DNA of 32,505 nucleotides, taken from contig CAZENS010000009.1 in assembly GCA_964513905.1 (NCBI GenBank), forward strand, positions 1 through 32,505, read 5' to 3'. Source of the DNA: CAMEGH01 sp964513905. Its GTDB lineage: Bacteria; Patescibacteriota; Saccharimonadia; Saccharimonadales; Saccharimonadaceae. Shown here in pieces: positions 15,973 through 23,380 of the stretch. The notes beneath the pieces are model-generated. The model searched no databases and was not told where the DNA came from. It saw only the letters and a list, made by a program, of their open reading frames with translations. The first letter of the stretch is position 1, and each line of letters starts with the position of its first letter. A program made the translations under genes and the position numbers.

Positions 15973-17850
15973 ATGAACACTCAAGAAATCCGTCAAGCCT
16001 ATCTACAATTTTTTAAGAGCCGCCAGCATGAAATAATTGAGCGTGCACCGCTTGTACTACACAATGATCCAACGACCCTATTTACTGGCAGTGGCATGCA
16101 GCCATTGTTGCCATATTTGCTCGGAGAAGATCATCCAGCCGGCACGCAATTAGTAAATAGTCAGACGTGTCTTCGTGCGCAAGACATCGATGATGTCGGT
16201 GACAACCGCCATACGACTTTTTTTGAAATGCTAGGAAACTGGAGTATGGGCGAATACTTTAAAAAGCAACAAATTGAGTGGTTTTTTGAATTTTTAACTG
16301 ATGTTGTTGGTCTTGATCCGCATAAAATTTATGTAACTTGCTTTATTGGCGACGAAGAACACGGTATTCCTCGGGATACAGAGGCCGCCGAAATATGGCA
16401 ACAAGTTTTTGCAACAAAGGGAATAGACGCAAAAATCGTTGACCTAGATACTGCCGAGAACGGTGATCGGCTTGGTATGCAGGGCGGACGAATATTTTTC
16501 TATAACGATAAAGAGAATTGGTGGAGCCGTGGAGGCGGTATTGACAGCACGCCGATTGGCGATCCGTGTGGTCCAGACAGCGAGGTGTTTTATGATTTTG
16601 GGGAGCAAAATCACGACACTAGCTATGGTCACGCTCACCCAGCTAGTGACAGCGGTCGTTTTATGGAGATAGGCAACCAGGTATTTATGCAGTATCGACG
16701 TCTTGAGGATAGCACTTTTGAGCCACTCGAGAGGAAGAATGTCGATTTTGGCGGTGGCCTAGAGCGAATTGCTGCGGCAAAAATTGACAGCCCAGACGTA
16801 TTTAAGATTAGCTTACTCGCGCCAATTATCGAGAAGCTAGAAGCACTGAGCGGTAAAAAGTACGAGAGCAATACGGCTAGTATGCGCGTCATTGCCGACC
16901 ATTTGCGAGCGGCAACATTTCTTGCCATTGACGGCTGTGTTCCAGCCAATAAGGAGCAAGGCTATGTTATGCGGCGTTTACTTAGGCGGGCAATTCGTTT
17001 TGCATTTGATCTTGGGATTGAGCAGAACTTCTTTGAGGACGTTGTGCCAACGATTGCGGACTTGTATAAAAATGATTATCCAGAGGTTACAGGGCGTCGA
17101 GATGAAATTATTGCTGTACTACTAAAGGAAGAAAAAGTATTCCGTCAGACGTTGCGAAAGGGGCTTCGCCAGCTTGAGCGATTTTCACCGGATGGGTTAA
17201 CTGGAGTGGAGCTATTCACGTTATATGACACATATGGCTTTCCGGTTGAGCTTTCAACAGAGGAGGCGTATCGTCAAAATATAAAATTATCAGAAAATTG
17301 GCGAGATGAATTTGATCAAAAAATGACAGAGCAGCGTCAACGTAGTCAGACGGCGGCGAAAGGCACGTTTAAGGGCGGTCTTGGTGGTCAAACTCAGGAG
17401 CATAAAAAGCTACATACCGCCAATCATTTGATGTACGCAGCATTGCGTAAAGTGGTTGGAGAGCACGTAACTCAGCATGGCAGTAATATTACTGAAGAGC
17501 GACTTCGATTTGATTTTAATAACGACACAAAGGTAACACGCGAGCAATGTGAAGAAGTTGAGGCGCTGGTGAATGGCTGGATTCAAGATGATTTACCGGT
17601 GAGCTATAAAGAATATCCCACCGATGAAGCGTTTGAGATGGGCGCAATTGGTGCGTTTGGCGATCGTTACGGCGATACGGTAAAGGTATATAAGATTGGT
17701 GAGGGCGACAAAAAAGTCAGCTTTGAAATATGCGGTGGTCCACACGTTGCACGTACGGGTGAAATTGGTGTAGATGGTAAAAAATTTGTTATTAAAAAAG
17801 AAGGATCATCAAGCTCGGGTATTCGTCGAATAAAAGCAGTACTATCGTAA
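15973..17850 (+). CDS. alaS: Alanyl-tRNA synthetase, short form lacking C-Ala domain
   Basis: Charges tRNA-Ala, a class II enzyme. It has 625 residues against roughly 870 in most bacteria. The catalytic core is intact (FFKSRQHEI, FTGSGMQPL, RHTTFFEMLGNWSMGEYF, GGGLERIAAA), as is the tRNA-recognition region. The editing domain keeps its zinc ligands: HTANH (His481, His485) and CGGPH (Cys587, His591). The protein ends soon after the editing domain at SSGIRRIKAVLS, so the oligomerising DHHA1/C-Ala part is absent. The end is a genuine TAA with a convergent gene overlapping it, so this is not an assembly truncation. Similar shortened forms may be normal in CPR bacteria (inference). The start is fixed by the promoter 8 bases upstream. 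Confidence 0.94.
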   Translation: MNTQEIRQAYLQFFKSRQHEIIERAPLVLHNDPTTLFTGSGMQPLLPYLLGEDHPAGTQLVNSQTCLRAQDIDDVGDNRHTTFFEMLGNWSMGEYFKKQQIEWFFEFLTDVVGLDPHKIYVTCFIGDEEHGIPRDTEAAEIWQQVFATKGIDAKIVDLDTAENGDRLGMQGGRIFFYNDKENWWSRGGGIDSTPIGDPCGPDSEVFYDFGEQNHDTSYGHAHPASDSGRFMEIGNQVFMQYRRLEDSTFEPLERKNVDFGGGLERIAAAKIDSPDVFKISLLAPIIEKLEALSGKKYESNTASMRVIADHLRAATFLAIDGCVPANKEQGYVMRRLLRRAIRFAFDLGIEQNFFEDVVPTIADLYKNDYPEVTGRRDEIIAVLLKEEKVFRQTLRKGLRQLERFSPDGLTGVELFTLYDTYGFPVELSTEEAYRQNIKLSENWRDEFDQKMTEQRQRSQTAAKGTFKGGLGGQTQEHKKLHTANHLMYAALRKVVGEHVTQHGSNITEERLRFDFNNDTKVTREQCEEVEALVNGWIQDDLPVSYKEYPTDEAFEMGAIGAFGDRYGDTVKVYKIGEGDKKVSFEICGGPHVARTGEIGVDGKKFVIKKEGSSSSGIRRIKAVLS

Positions 17851-18741
17851 AAAGTCTAGTTCAGATTTTTGATTAGCAAGTAAATTATGTAGTGCGGCGC
17901 TAAAAAGATGCTTATTAATTTTGCTGCTTCCTATAACGTCAGCTTCCTGCGTTGAGTACGACAAATGCGGGGATTGCTCCTTAGAGGAACTTTCTTGGTA
18001 GGCTGGGTGAGAGCTATATTCACCGTCTTGACGGGCAATTTGATACGTATTTTTTTCAATAATCAGCGGATCTTCTGTTTTTGATTTCTGAAGCAAGGCA
18101 CTTGATAAATCGACAATGTTTCGTCTACCGTATGCTAATTCACGTAAAAGCACTGTATGATCTATCGGGTCGTCTTTATCGTCGGATATACGATCAATGT
18201 AGCGCCAGCTTGTCTCTTGTTTGGTCTTCTCGAATGAGAATTCATCTGCAATAAGCTCAAGAGTATCTGAGATATCTTGCCGTGTATTATTTGATGAATC
18301 GAGCCGACTGTCTAATCCAGCGAGGGGCTCTTCGATGTATGATGACAACAAACCTAGGGTATCGTTGTTATTTATAATCGATTCATGCTCTATTGCGCCT
18401 TCAAAATACTGTCTGTTGCGGCTCCATCTGCCACTTCCCGATGGATGTGGCCTAAGAGATGAGTGCTCTATTAACTGGCTTTCGTGGTCAATGATACGAA
18501 TTATACAGCGAGCTAATCTTCTTTGTGAGTTGTAGTGGTTGGCAAATCTTAGCTCTGCGCTGCCATTGCTGTTTAAAAAACCTCTATAAAATACGGATTC
18601 TGATTGTGGAATGGCATAATTATTGCGAAGATTATCTATTGAGTTTGCTATTTCTTCGGTAAGACTCAGCTGATCTTCGTATGTCATAGGAAGTGTTCGC
18701 CTGTATAGGTGGGTACGATTCGGATTTTGCTCGCTATTCAT
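17842..18741 (-). CDS. Hypothetical soluble protein
   Basis: A 299-residue hydrophilic protein, unrecognised. It is rich in Ser, Asn, Glu, Asp and Arg, with no signal peptide or membrane segment. The N-terminal two thirds contain YRGFLNSNGSAELRF, ARCIIRIIDHESQL and several helix-like acidic stretches; the C-terminal 70 residues look disordered before a final helix (NKHLFSAALHNLLAN). ATG 18741 is chosen over an in-frame ATG 12 codons upstream because a very good promoter ends 7 bases before it. The gene runs against alaS, and the two 3' ends overlap by 9 bases. No function is inferred. Confidence 0.7.
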   Translation of the reverse strand: MNSEQNPNRTHLYRRTLPMTYEDQLSLTEEIANSIDNLRNNYAIPQSESVFYRGFLNSNGSAELRFANHYNSQRRLARCIIRIIDHESQLIEHSSLRPHPSGSGRWSRNRQYFEGAIEHESIINNNDTLGLLSSYIEEPLAGLDSRLDSSNNTRQDISDTLELIADEFSFEKTKQETSWRYIDRISDDKDDPIDHTVLLRELAYGRRNIVDLSSALLQKSKTEDPLIIEKNTYQIARQDGEYSSHPAYQESSSKEQSPHLSYSTQEADVIGSSKINKHLFSAALHNLLANQKSELDFLR

Positions 18742-18748
18742 GCTGGAT

Positions 18749-18777
18749 ATTCTACAATGTATAAGTTTAAAAGTCAA
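18749..18777 (-). promoter_or_regulatory. Promoter of the minus-strand hypothetical gene, leaderless
   Basis: Read on the minus strand: TTGACT (18777-18772), a 17-base spacer, TAGAAT (18754-18749), then 7 bases to ATG at 18741. It is among the best promoter matches in the window and shows the same -10-to-ATG spacing as the plus-strand leaderless genes. Confidence 0.7.
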
Positions 18778-18830
18778 TAATATAGCAATGCAAATTACTT
18801 CTCATAGTATAGCGTGTTGTGTAGTTTTTC

Positions 18831-18865
18831 TTGCGTATATATAGAAAAATAAGCTATACTATAAT
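18831..18865 (+). promoter_or_regulatory. Promoter of the FtsA/PilM-like gene
   Basis: TTGCGT at 18831-18836, an 18-base spacer and TATACT at 18855-18860, 10 bases before ATG 18871. An overlapping TATAAT lies at 18860-18865, 5 bases before ATG. Either way the leader would be a few bases at most. Confidence 0.55.
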
Positions 18866-18870
18866 CACTT

Positions 18871-20136
18871 ATGGTTTTTGATAAGTTACGGAAAAAAGCG
18901 AACGATTCAATTGATAAAAATTATCTTGTAGCTGTTGATATTGGAACAGAATTTGTAAAAGCAATTATCGCAAAAGTCGATGGAGACGATTTGAAGGTGG
19001 TTGGTGTTGGACGTGCACGCCAAGATATTGGCGATATGCACTCTGGTGCGATAGCAGATATCGGTGGTGTCGTTCGTAATTGTGAAGAAGCGCTTGCAGA
19101 AGCAGAAGATCAAGCTGGATTGCAGGCAAAGCGTGCAGTAATTGGCATTGCTGGGGAGCTTGTGAAGGGTGTAACAAATACTATCCGCTACAGAAGGCCG
19201 CAACCAGATAGGCCGCTAGACGAGGCTGAGATGGAATTTATTATAGAGAAGGTTCAGGAGCGGGCTCATGATAAGGCGCAAAAGCAAATTGCGCTAGAGA
19301 CGGGCAATGAGGATGTGGAAATAAAACTGGTGAACAGTGCCCTCGTTGGTATACACATTGATGGATATAAGGTAAGTAACCCTCTTGGGTTCCAGGGTAA
19401 AGACGTTGCTGTGCAGCTTTATACTGCGTTTGCCCCTATGGTACACATTGGTGCGCTAGAGCGAGTGGCAGATGAGCTCGCCCTAGAGTTAATTGCTGTT
19501 GCTGCGGAGCCGTTTGCGGTGAGCCGTAGCGTACTTGGCACGGATGCGAGCAGTAACTTCACGGCAATTTTGGCCGATGTTGGCGGCGGAACTACCGATA
19601 TTGCAGTTGTAAATGATGGTGGTGTTGAGGGTACACGTATGTTCGGAATCGGCGGGCGAAGCTTTACTCGCACTATTGCTGGTGATTTAGATTTAACATA
19701 CGAAAATGCCGAAAAGATCAAAGTTAATCTTGATAGCGATAAGATTAAGCCATCAGTCAAGAAGACGATCGGGGAGGCGATTGAAAAGACGCTTGATGTA
19801 TGGCTACAGGGAGTTGAGCTTGCGTTAAGTGAGTTTGATTCAGTCGATCATCTTCCAAGCCGTATTTTACTCTGTGGCGGTGGAGCAAGTTTGAAGGATT
19901 TGGTCTCTGCACTGGAGTCTCAGGATTGGTACAAGGAACTTCCGTTTACAAAGCGCCCAACAATTCAGCTTATTAAGCCAAGCGAAGTTGTCGGTGTTAT
20001 AGATAAGACCGGGAAGATTACCGATCATACTTTTATCACCGCAATGGGTCTATTGCGTGTTGGATATGATACAATAATAGGAGTAAGCGAAAGCGATAAT
20101 ATTAAAGAAAAACTAAACAGAATTTTGCGAATATAG
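18871..20136 (+). CDS. Actin-like ATPase of the FtsA/PilM group
   Basis: A 421-residue cytoplasmic ATPase of the actin/Hsp70 superfamily. VAVDIGTEFVKAIIA (phosphate 1, about residues 21-35), ILADVGGGTTDIAVV (phosphate 2, Asp236 region) and ILLCGGGASLKDLV (adenosine motif) are clear. An SHS2-like insertion follows the first subdomain (AVIGIAGELVKGVTNTIRYRR). FtsA anchors FtsZ in division, while PilM recruits inner-membrane pilus proteins. The one-base gap to a membrane protein with a large external part is like a pilM-pilN arrangement, but no ftsZ or pil genes are in view and the terminal amphipathic FtsA helix is only weakly suggested by KEKLNRILRI. I leave it unnamed. Confidence 0.85.
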   Translation: MVFDKLRKKANDSIDKNYLVAVDIGTEFVKAIIAKVDGDDLKVVGVGRARQDIGDMHSGAIADIGGVVRNCEEALAEAEDQAGLQAKRAVIGIAGELVKGVTNTIRYRRPQPDRPLDEAEMEFIIEKVQERAHDKAQKQIALETGNEDVEIKLVNSALVGIHIDGYKVSNPLGFQGKDVAVQLYTAFAPMVHIGALERVADELALELIAVAAEPFAVSRSVLGTDASSNFTAILADVGGGTTDIAVVNDGGVEGTRMFGIGGRSFTRTIAGDLDLTYENAEKIKVNLDSDKIKPSVKKTIGEAIEKTLDVWLQGVELALSEFDSVDHLPSRILLCGGGASLKDLVSALESQDWYKELPFTKRPTIQLIKPSEVVGVIDKTGKITDHTFITAMGLLRVGYDTIIGVSESDNIKEKLNRILRI

Positions 20137-20137
20137 C

Positions 20138-21559
20138 ATGAATAAAGACGTAATTTACATAGATGTCGATGATGACATTACCGTTATAAGCACCAAGCTA
20201 AAGAATTCAAGTGAGAAAATTGTCGCGCTTGTTCCACCTAAGCGAATTGGTGTATTGCAGAGTGTTGTAAACTTACGTATTTTGCAACGGGTAGCTAAAA
20301 GTGCAGATAAAAGACTTGTCCTTATATCGAACGATCAAACACTGTTGCCGCTAGCGGCAGGTGCTGGCATTCCCGTGGCAAAAAATCTTCAATCACGGCC
20401 AGAAATTCCTGATATTCCAGCGTTGAAGGTCGATGATGACGACGATATTATTGATGGGTCAGAGTTGCCGGTTGGTCAGCATGATGCAGCAGCGAAGCCA
20501 AAGAGTAGCGTTGCTGATTCAGCCGTGGCAGCGGCAATTGCTAGCGACAAGCTGGCAACACCTCCGTCGAGTGGAGAGTCTCCACGTCGCCCTAAGAAGA
20601 CGCAGAAAGTTCCAAATTTTAATAAATTTAGAAAAAAATTGCTTATTTTCGGCTCGCTACTTATCCTTTTGATTGCTTTTTTGGTGTGGGCAATTAAGTT
20701 TGCACCAAGAGCGACAGTGATTATATCGGCAAAAACTAGCAACCAAACGGTAGATACTTCCGTTTCTTTACGGAATGATACTGAGACGGACGTTACTAAT
20801 GGTGTGCTTAAGTCTATCGTTGTTTCCGAGAAACAAGATGCGAGCGTAGAGTTTACTGCAACCGGTACTAAAGAAGAGGGCGAGGCTGCCGGGGGCACTA
20901 TAACCATAAGTCGTAAATTGAATGGATCTAAAACGATTCCTATAGGAAGTGGCTTTAGTAGCGGTGATTGTACATTTGTAACCTCTAAGGAGGTCACTGT
21001 TCCGGCACCTACTGGAATACCCGATACTATGCTTTCTACGCCCGGAACTGTTGACGTGAAGGTGCGTGCAACAACAATCGGTGAGGACTGTAATCTTTCG
21101 GCCCGTAATTATGAATCTACCGTAAAAGGAGTAAGTGCGCGTGGTACTGATATGACTGGCGGTAGTAGAAAAATATTGAAGATCGTAACTCAAGCGGATG
21201 TTCAAAAAGCGTCAGAGCAGCTTGCCGCACAGAACAGCGACGATTACCAGAAAAAACTATCAGAAAAATTTGGTAAAGATGTGCGAGTGATTGAAGGGAG
21301 TTTTGCTGTAAACAGAAGTGATGCAGCTGCGTCTCCGCAGGTTGGCCAGGAAGCTCCTGATGGTAAAGCNNNNNNNNNNNNNNNNNNNNNNNNNNNNNNN
21401 NNNNNNNNNNNNNNNNNNNNNNNNNNNNNNNNNNNNNNNNNNNNNNNNNNNNNNNNNNNNNNNNNNNNNGAGGTTGAATTCTGGCCGTTCTGGGTAAACA
21501 CCGTTCCAGAAGAAGATGAAAAGATCAACGTACAGTTTGACCTTAAGAAGACCGAGTAG
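20138..21559 (+). CDS. Single-pass membrane protein, baseplate-J-like, interrupted by assembly gap
   Basis: About 473 residues including a gap. The N-terminal 90 residues look like a small Rossmann-type domain (IYIDVDDDITVIS, KIVALVPPKRIGVLQ, KRLVLISNDQTLLPLA). An acidic linker and a basic stretch lead to one membrane span (about residues 168-190, LLIFGSLLILLIAFLVW). The strand-rich outer part follows, resembling CPR proteins annotated as baseplate J-like; that label rests on resemblance from memory. A 100-N gap (21370-21469) removes part of the C-terminal region. The frame is open on both sides, but N length is arbitrary, so exact length is unknown. Located one base after the FtsA/PilM-like ATPase, it is a likely partner. 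Confidence 0.7.
   Translation: MNKDVIYIDVDDDITVISTKLKNSSEKIVALVPPKRIGVLQSVVNLRILQRVAKSADKRLVLISNDQTLLPLAAGAGIPVAKNLQSRPEIPDIPALKVDDDDDIIDGSELPVGQHDAAAKPKSSVADSAVAAAIASDKLATPPSSGESPRRPKKTQKVPNFNKFRKKLLIFGSLLILLIAFLVWAIKFAPRATVIISAKTSNQTVDTSVSLRNDTETDVTNGVLKSIVVSEKQDASVEFTATGTKEEGEAAGGTITISRKLNGSKTIPIGSGFSSGDCTFVTSKEVTVPAPTGIPDTMLSTPGTVDVKVRATTIGEDCNLSARNYESTVKGVSARGTDMTGGSRKILKIVTQADVQKASEQLAAQNSDDYQKKLSEKFGKDVRVIEGSFAVNRSDAAASPQVGQEAPDGKXXXXXXXXXXXXXXXXXXXXXXXXXXXXXXXXXXEVEFWPFWVNTVPEEDEKINVQFDLKKTE
21370..21469. other. Scaffold gap (100 N) inside a gene
   Basis: Exactly 100 N, the usual placeholder for a gap of unknown size. The sequence before it encodes QVGQEAPDGKA and that after it EVEFWPFWV in the same nominal frame. 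Confidence 0.95.
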
Positions 21560-21561
21560 AC

Positions 21562-21972
21562 GTGGCAAGTAAAAAAACGTTTATCTGCCTTGATGTAGGC
21601 GAAAGGCGAATCGGTGTGGCGGTAGCGGATAGTGCCGTGCGCATTGCTATTCCATACACTACCATCCTGGTTGACGGTAATGAAGTCACTGCCATCGCTG
21701 AACTATTCGTTAAAGAGTCAGCTGATAGAATTGTTGTTGGCTACCCACGAAATCAGCAGGGCGAAGAGACGGCGCAGACCGAGTATGTTATCGAATTTGC
21801 AAAATCATTGAAGGAATTTGCAAAGGTTGTGTTTCAAGATGAATCACTGACGAGCGTACAAGCTGAACAGCGGCTTTCTCGTAGACGGGGCGGTTTTTCG
21901 AAAGAGGATGTCGATGCTGAAGCTGCGGCAATTATTCTGCAAGATTTTTTAGAGGAGGAGTATGGACAATAG
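21562..21972 (+). CDS. ruvX: RuvX/YqgF Holliday junction resolvase-like nuclease
   Basis: A 136-residue RNase H-like nuclease. FICLDVGERRIGVAVAD holds the first catalytic Asp (Asp10), RIVVGYPRNQQGE the conserved glycine motif, FQDESLTSVQAEQ the Glu and Ser/Thr motif, and DVDAEAAAIILQDFL the last Asp. In E. coli the protein takes part in pre-16S rRNA 5' end processing, and a junction-resolving role is debated. The start is GTG, two bases after the upstream stop. It overlaps mltG by 11 bases. This ruvX-mltG pairing is common in bacteria. Confidence 0.93.
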   Translation: MASKKTFICLDVGERRIGVAVADSAVRIAIPYTTILVDGNEVTAIAELFVKESADRIVVGYPRNQQGEETAQTEYVIEFAKSLKEFAKVVFQDESLTSVQAEQRLSRRRGGFSKEDVDAEAAAIILQDFLEEEYGQ

Positions 21973-23110
21973 ACAACATCAAGATGTAGAAAATACAGAG
22001 GCCCCAAAGCAGACGCAGACTGCGGGATTAGAATCTTCTGATACTACGGGCGCACAGCTATCGATAAAGAAAAAGAAATCAAAAATAATAAAGAGAATAG
22101 CGATTGCTATATTGTCGCTTATTGTTCTTGTAACTTTGATTTTTGGTGTACTATACATGTGGTATCGTGCTAATTTACAACCTCCGCAGTCCGTTGCGGG
22201 GGATGCACAGCAAATAATCATCGAGAACGGCAGTACTACGAATAGTATTGCACAGCTACTCGAGGATAAAGGTGTGATTCAAAACGCAACAGTGTTTCAG
22301 ATTTATTATAGATTGCACGGCGAAAAGCACTTACAGGCAGGTGAATATAGCCTTCGCAACACAATGAGTGTTCCAGAGGTGATTAATGAGCTTTCTGAAG
22401 GTAAAAAGCGAGAGTATAGCCTTACGTTTTTGCCTGGCGAAAATTTAATGGATATTAAGAAAACATTACTAGAGGCGGGCTTTGATGCGGCAGAAATTAC
22501 AAAAGCATTCGAAAATAAATACCCTTCTTACGGCATGATGCAGTCTCGGCCGGATAACGTTGATATTGAGGGATTTGTTTTCCCAGATACGTACAGATTT
22601 GGAGACCGATATACAGTGGAGGACATACTAAAGCGACCGTTTGATTATATGCAGGAGTATATCGATACGAACAACCTTGAGTCTGCATATAAAAAGCATG
22701 GGCTGAGCCTGTATCAGGGAATAATCCTTGCATCGGTGATTCAAAAAGAGGTGAACAGCCAGTCTGATATGAGTCACGTATCCCAGGTGTTCCACAGTCG
22801 GTTAAAAATGGGAATGCCGCTAGGTTCTGATCCTACGTTTGTGTACCCGGCGAAAAAAATGGGAGTTGCGCCGCATCCAGATTTAGACTCTCCGTACAAT
22901 ACATATAAGATTACTGGACTGCCTCCGGGACCAATAGCAAATCCAGGGAAGGAAGCATTATATGCCGCTGCTAATCCCTCAACAGATACAGACGACTTAT
23001 ATTTTGTAGCCGGAGATGACGGTAAGACGCACTTTTCGAAGACGAATGATGAACATGAGGCGCTGACGCAAAAGTACTGTAAAGAGCGTTGCCGGCTTGA
23101 TATATTTTAG
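21962..23110 (+). CDS. mltG: Endolytic peptidoglycan transglycosylase MltG
   Basis: Cuts nascent glycan strands inside the chain and is thought to end strand growth. It is 382 residues. A cytoplasmic N-terminus with a lysine-rich patch (KKKKSKIIKR) precedes one membrane span (about residues 46-66). A LysM-like subdomain (IIIENGSTTNSIAQLLEDKG) and the YceG fold follow. Glu263 in ASVIQKEVN is the expected catalytic residue, with SDPTFVYP and LPPGPIANPG further on. A very strong ribosome site (AGAGGAGGAG) lies inside the end of ruvX just before the ATG. Together with the RpfB-like and LysM-CHAP proteins it makes three wall hydrolases in 16 kb. Confidence 0.95.
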   Translation: MDNRQHQDVENTEAPKQTQTAGLESSDTTGAQLSIKKKKSKIIKRIAIAILSLIVLVTLIFGVLYMWYRANLQPPQSVAGDAQQIIIENGSTTNSIAQLLEDKGVIQNATVFQIYYRLHGEKHLQAGEYSLRNTMSVPEVINELSEGKKREYSLTFLPGENLMDIKKTLLEAGFDAAEITKAFENKYPSYGMMQSRPDNVDIEGFVFPDTYRFGDRYTVEDILKRPFDYMQEYIDTNNLESAYKKHGLSLYQGIILASVIQKEVNSQSDMSHVSQVFHSRLKMGMPLGSDPTFVYPAKKMGVAPHPDLDSPYNTYKITGLPPGPIANPGKEALYAAANPSTDTDDLYFVAGDDGKTHFSKTNDEHEALTQKYCKERCRLDIF

Positions 23111-23117
23111 TAAATCA

Positions 23118-23146
23118 TTGACATATTAGCAGATGCTTGCTATATT
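23118..23146 (+). promoter_or_regulatory. Near-consensus promoter of the structured leader
   Basis: TTGACA (23118-23123), 17-base spacer, extended -10 TGCTATATT (TATATT 23141-23146). The transcript should begin near 23152-23153, about 225 bases before the coding start, the longest leader in the window. Confidence 0.8.
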
Positions 23147-23150
23147 AAGG

Positions 23151-23377
23151 GTTAGCGCATTTAACTATAGGATTTTGGGTGGGTTTAAAACGAAAATCTT
23201 ACTAGGGTAAATGAGCCTACCAGAATTGTCGTACGGGCATGCAATTAATAACCAGTTGCTAACATTTATAACAATATCAAATTTAACTTTTGGTCGACAA
23301 AGTGCCCTGTTCTGTTGCGAGAAGAAAGACTAAGTACGGTAGAGGTACCACAGTAATGTGGATACAGGAGAATTACG
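23151..23377 (+). ncRNA. Structured 5' leader, candidate cis-regulatory RNA
   Basis: This is the only stretch over 250 bases without an ORF other than the repeat locus. By hand it folds into a three-way junction: closing stem GTTAGC (23151-23156) with GCTAAC (23258-23263); a 9-10 bp stem GGTGGGTTT (23178-23186) with GAGCCTACC (23213-23221), capped by TTAC-TAGG-GTAA; and AATTG (23224-23228) with CAATT (23242-23246). The loop of the last stem has GGGCA (23235-23239), which can pair with TGCCC (23303-23307) as a pseudoknot. A final hairpin, CCACA-GTAA-TGTGG (23348-23361), sits five bases before the ribosome site. I do not see the conserved sequence of c-di-AMP, c-di-GMP, cobalamin or other riboswitches I know. 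Confidence 0.55.
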
Positions 23378-23380
23378 ATT
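23366..23380 (+). promoter_or_regulatory. Ribosome binding site deciding an ATT start
   Basis: AGGAG at 23366-23370, seven bases of spacer, then ATT at 23378 which opens the long LysM-CHAP frame. No ATG, GTG or CTG lies in this frame between here and 23501, and the TTG at 23501 has no ribosome site. Confidence 0.65.

Noticed and set aside
17842..17850. Truncated alaS caused by an assembly break or frameshift
   Set aside because: No N run is near, the frame ends in a plain TAA, and the convergent gene with its own promoter occupies the following sequence.
23151..23377. Known c-di-AMP (ydaO/yuaA) riboswitch
   Set aside because: The gene context fits, but the conserved stretches I know for that class, such as the GACAGCTAAC region, are not found.
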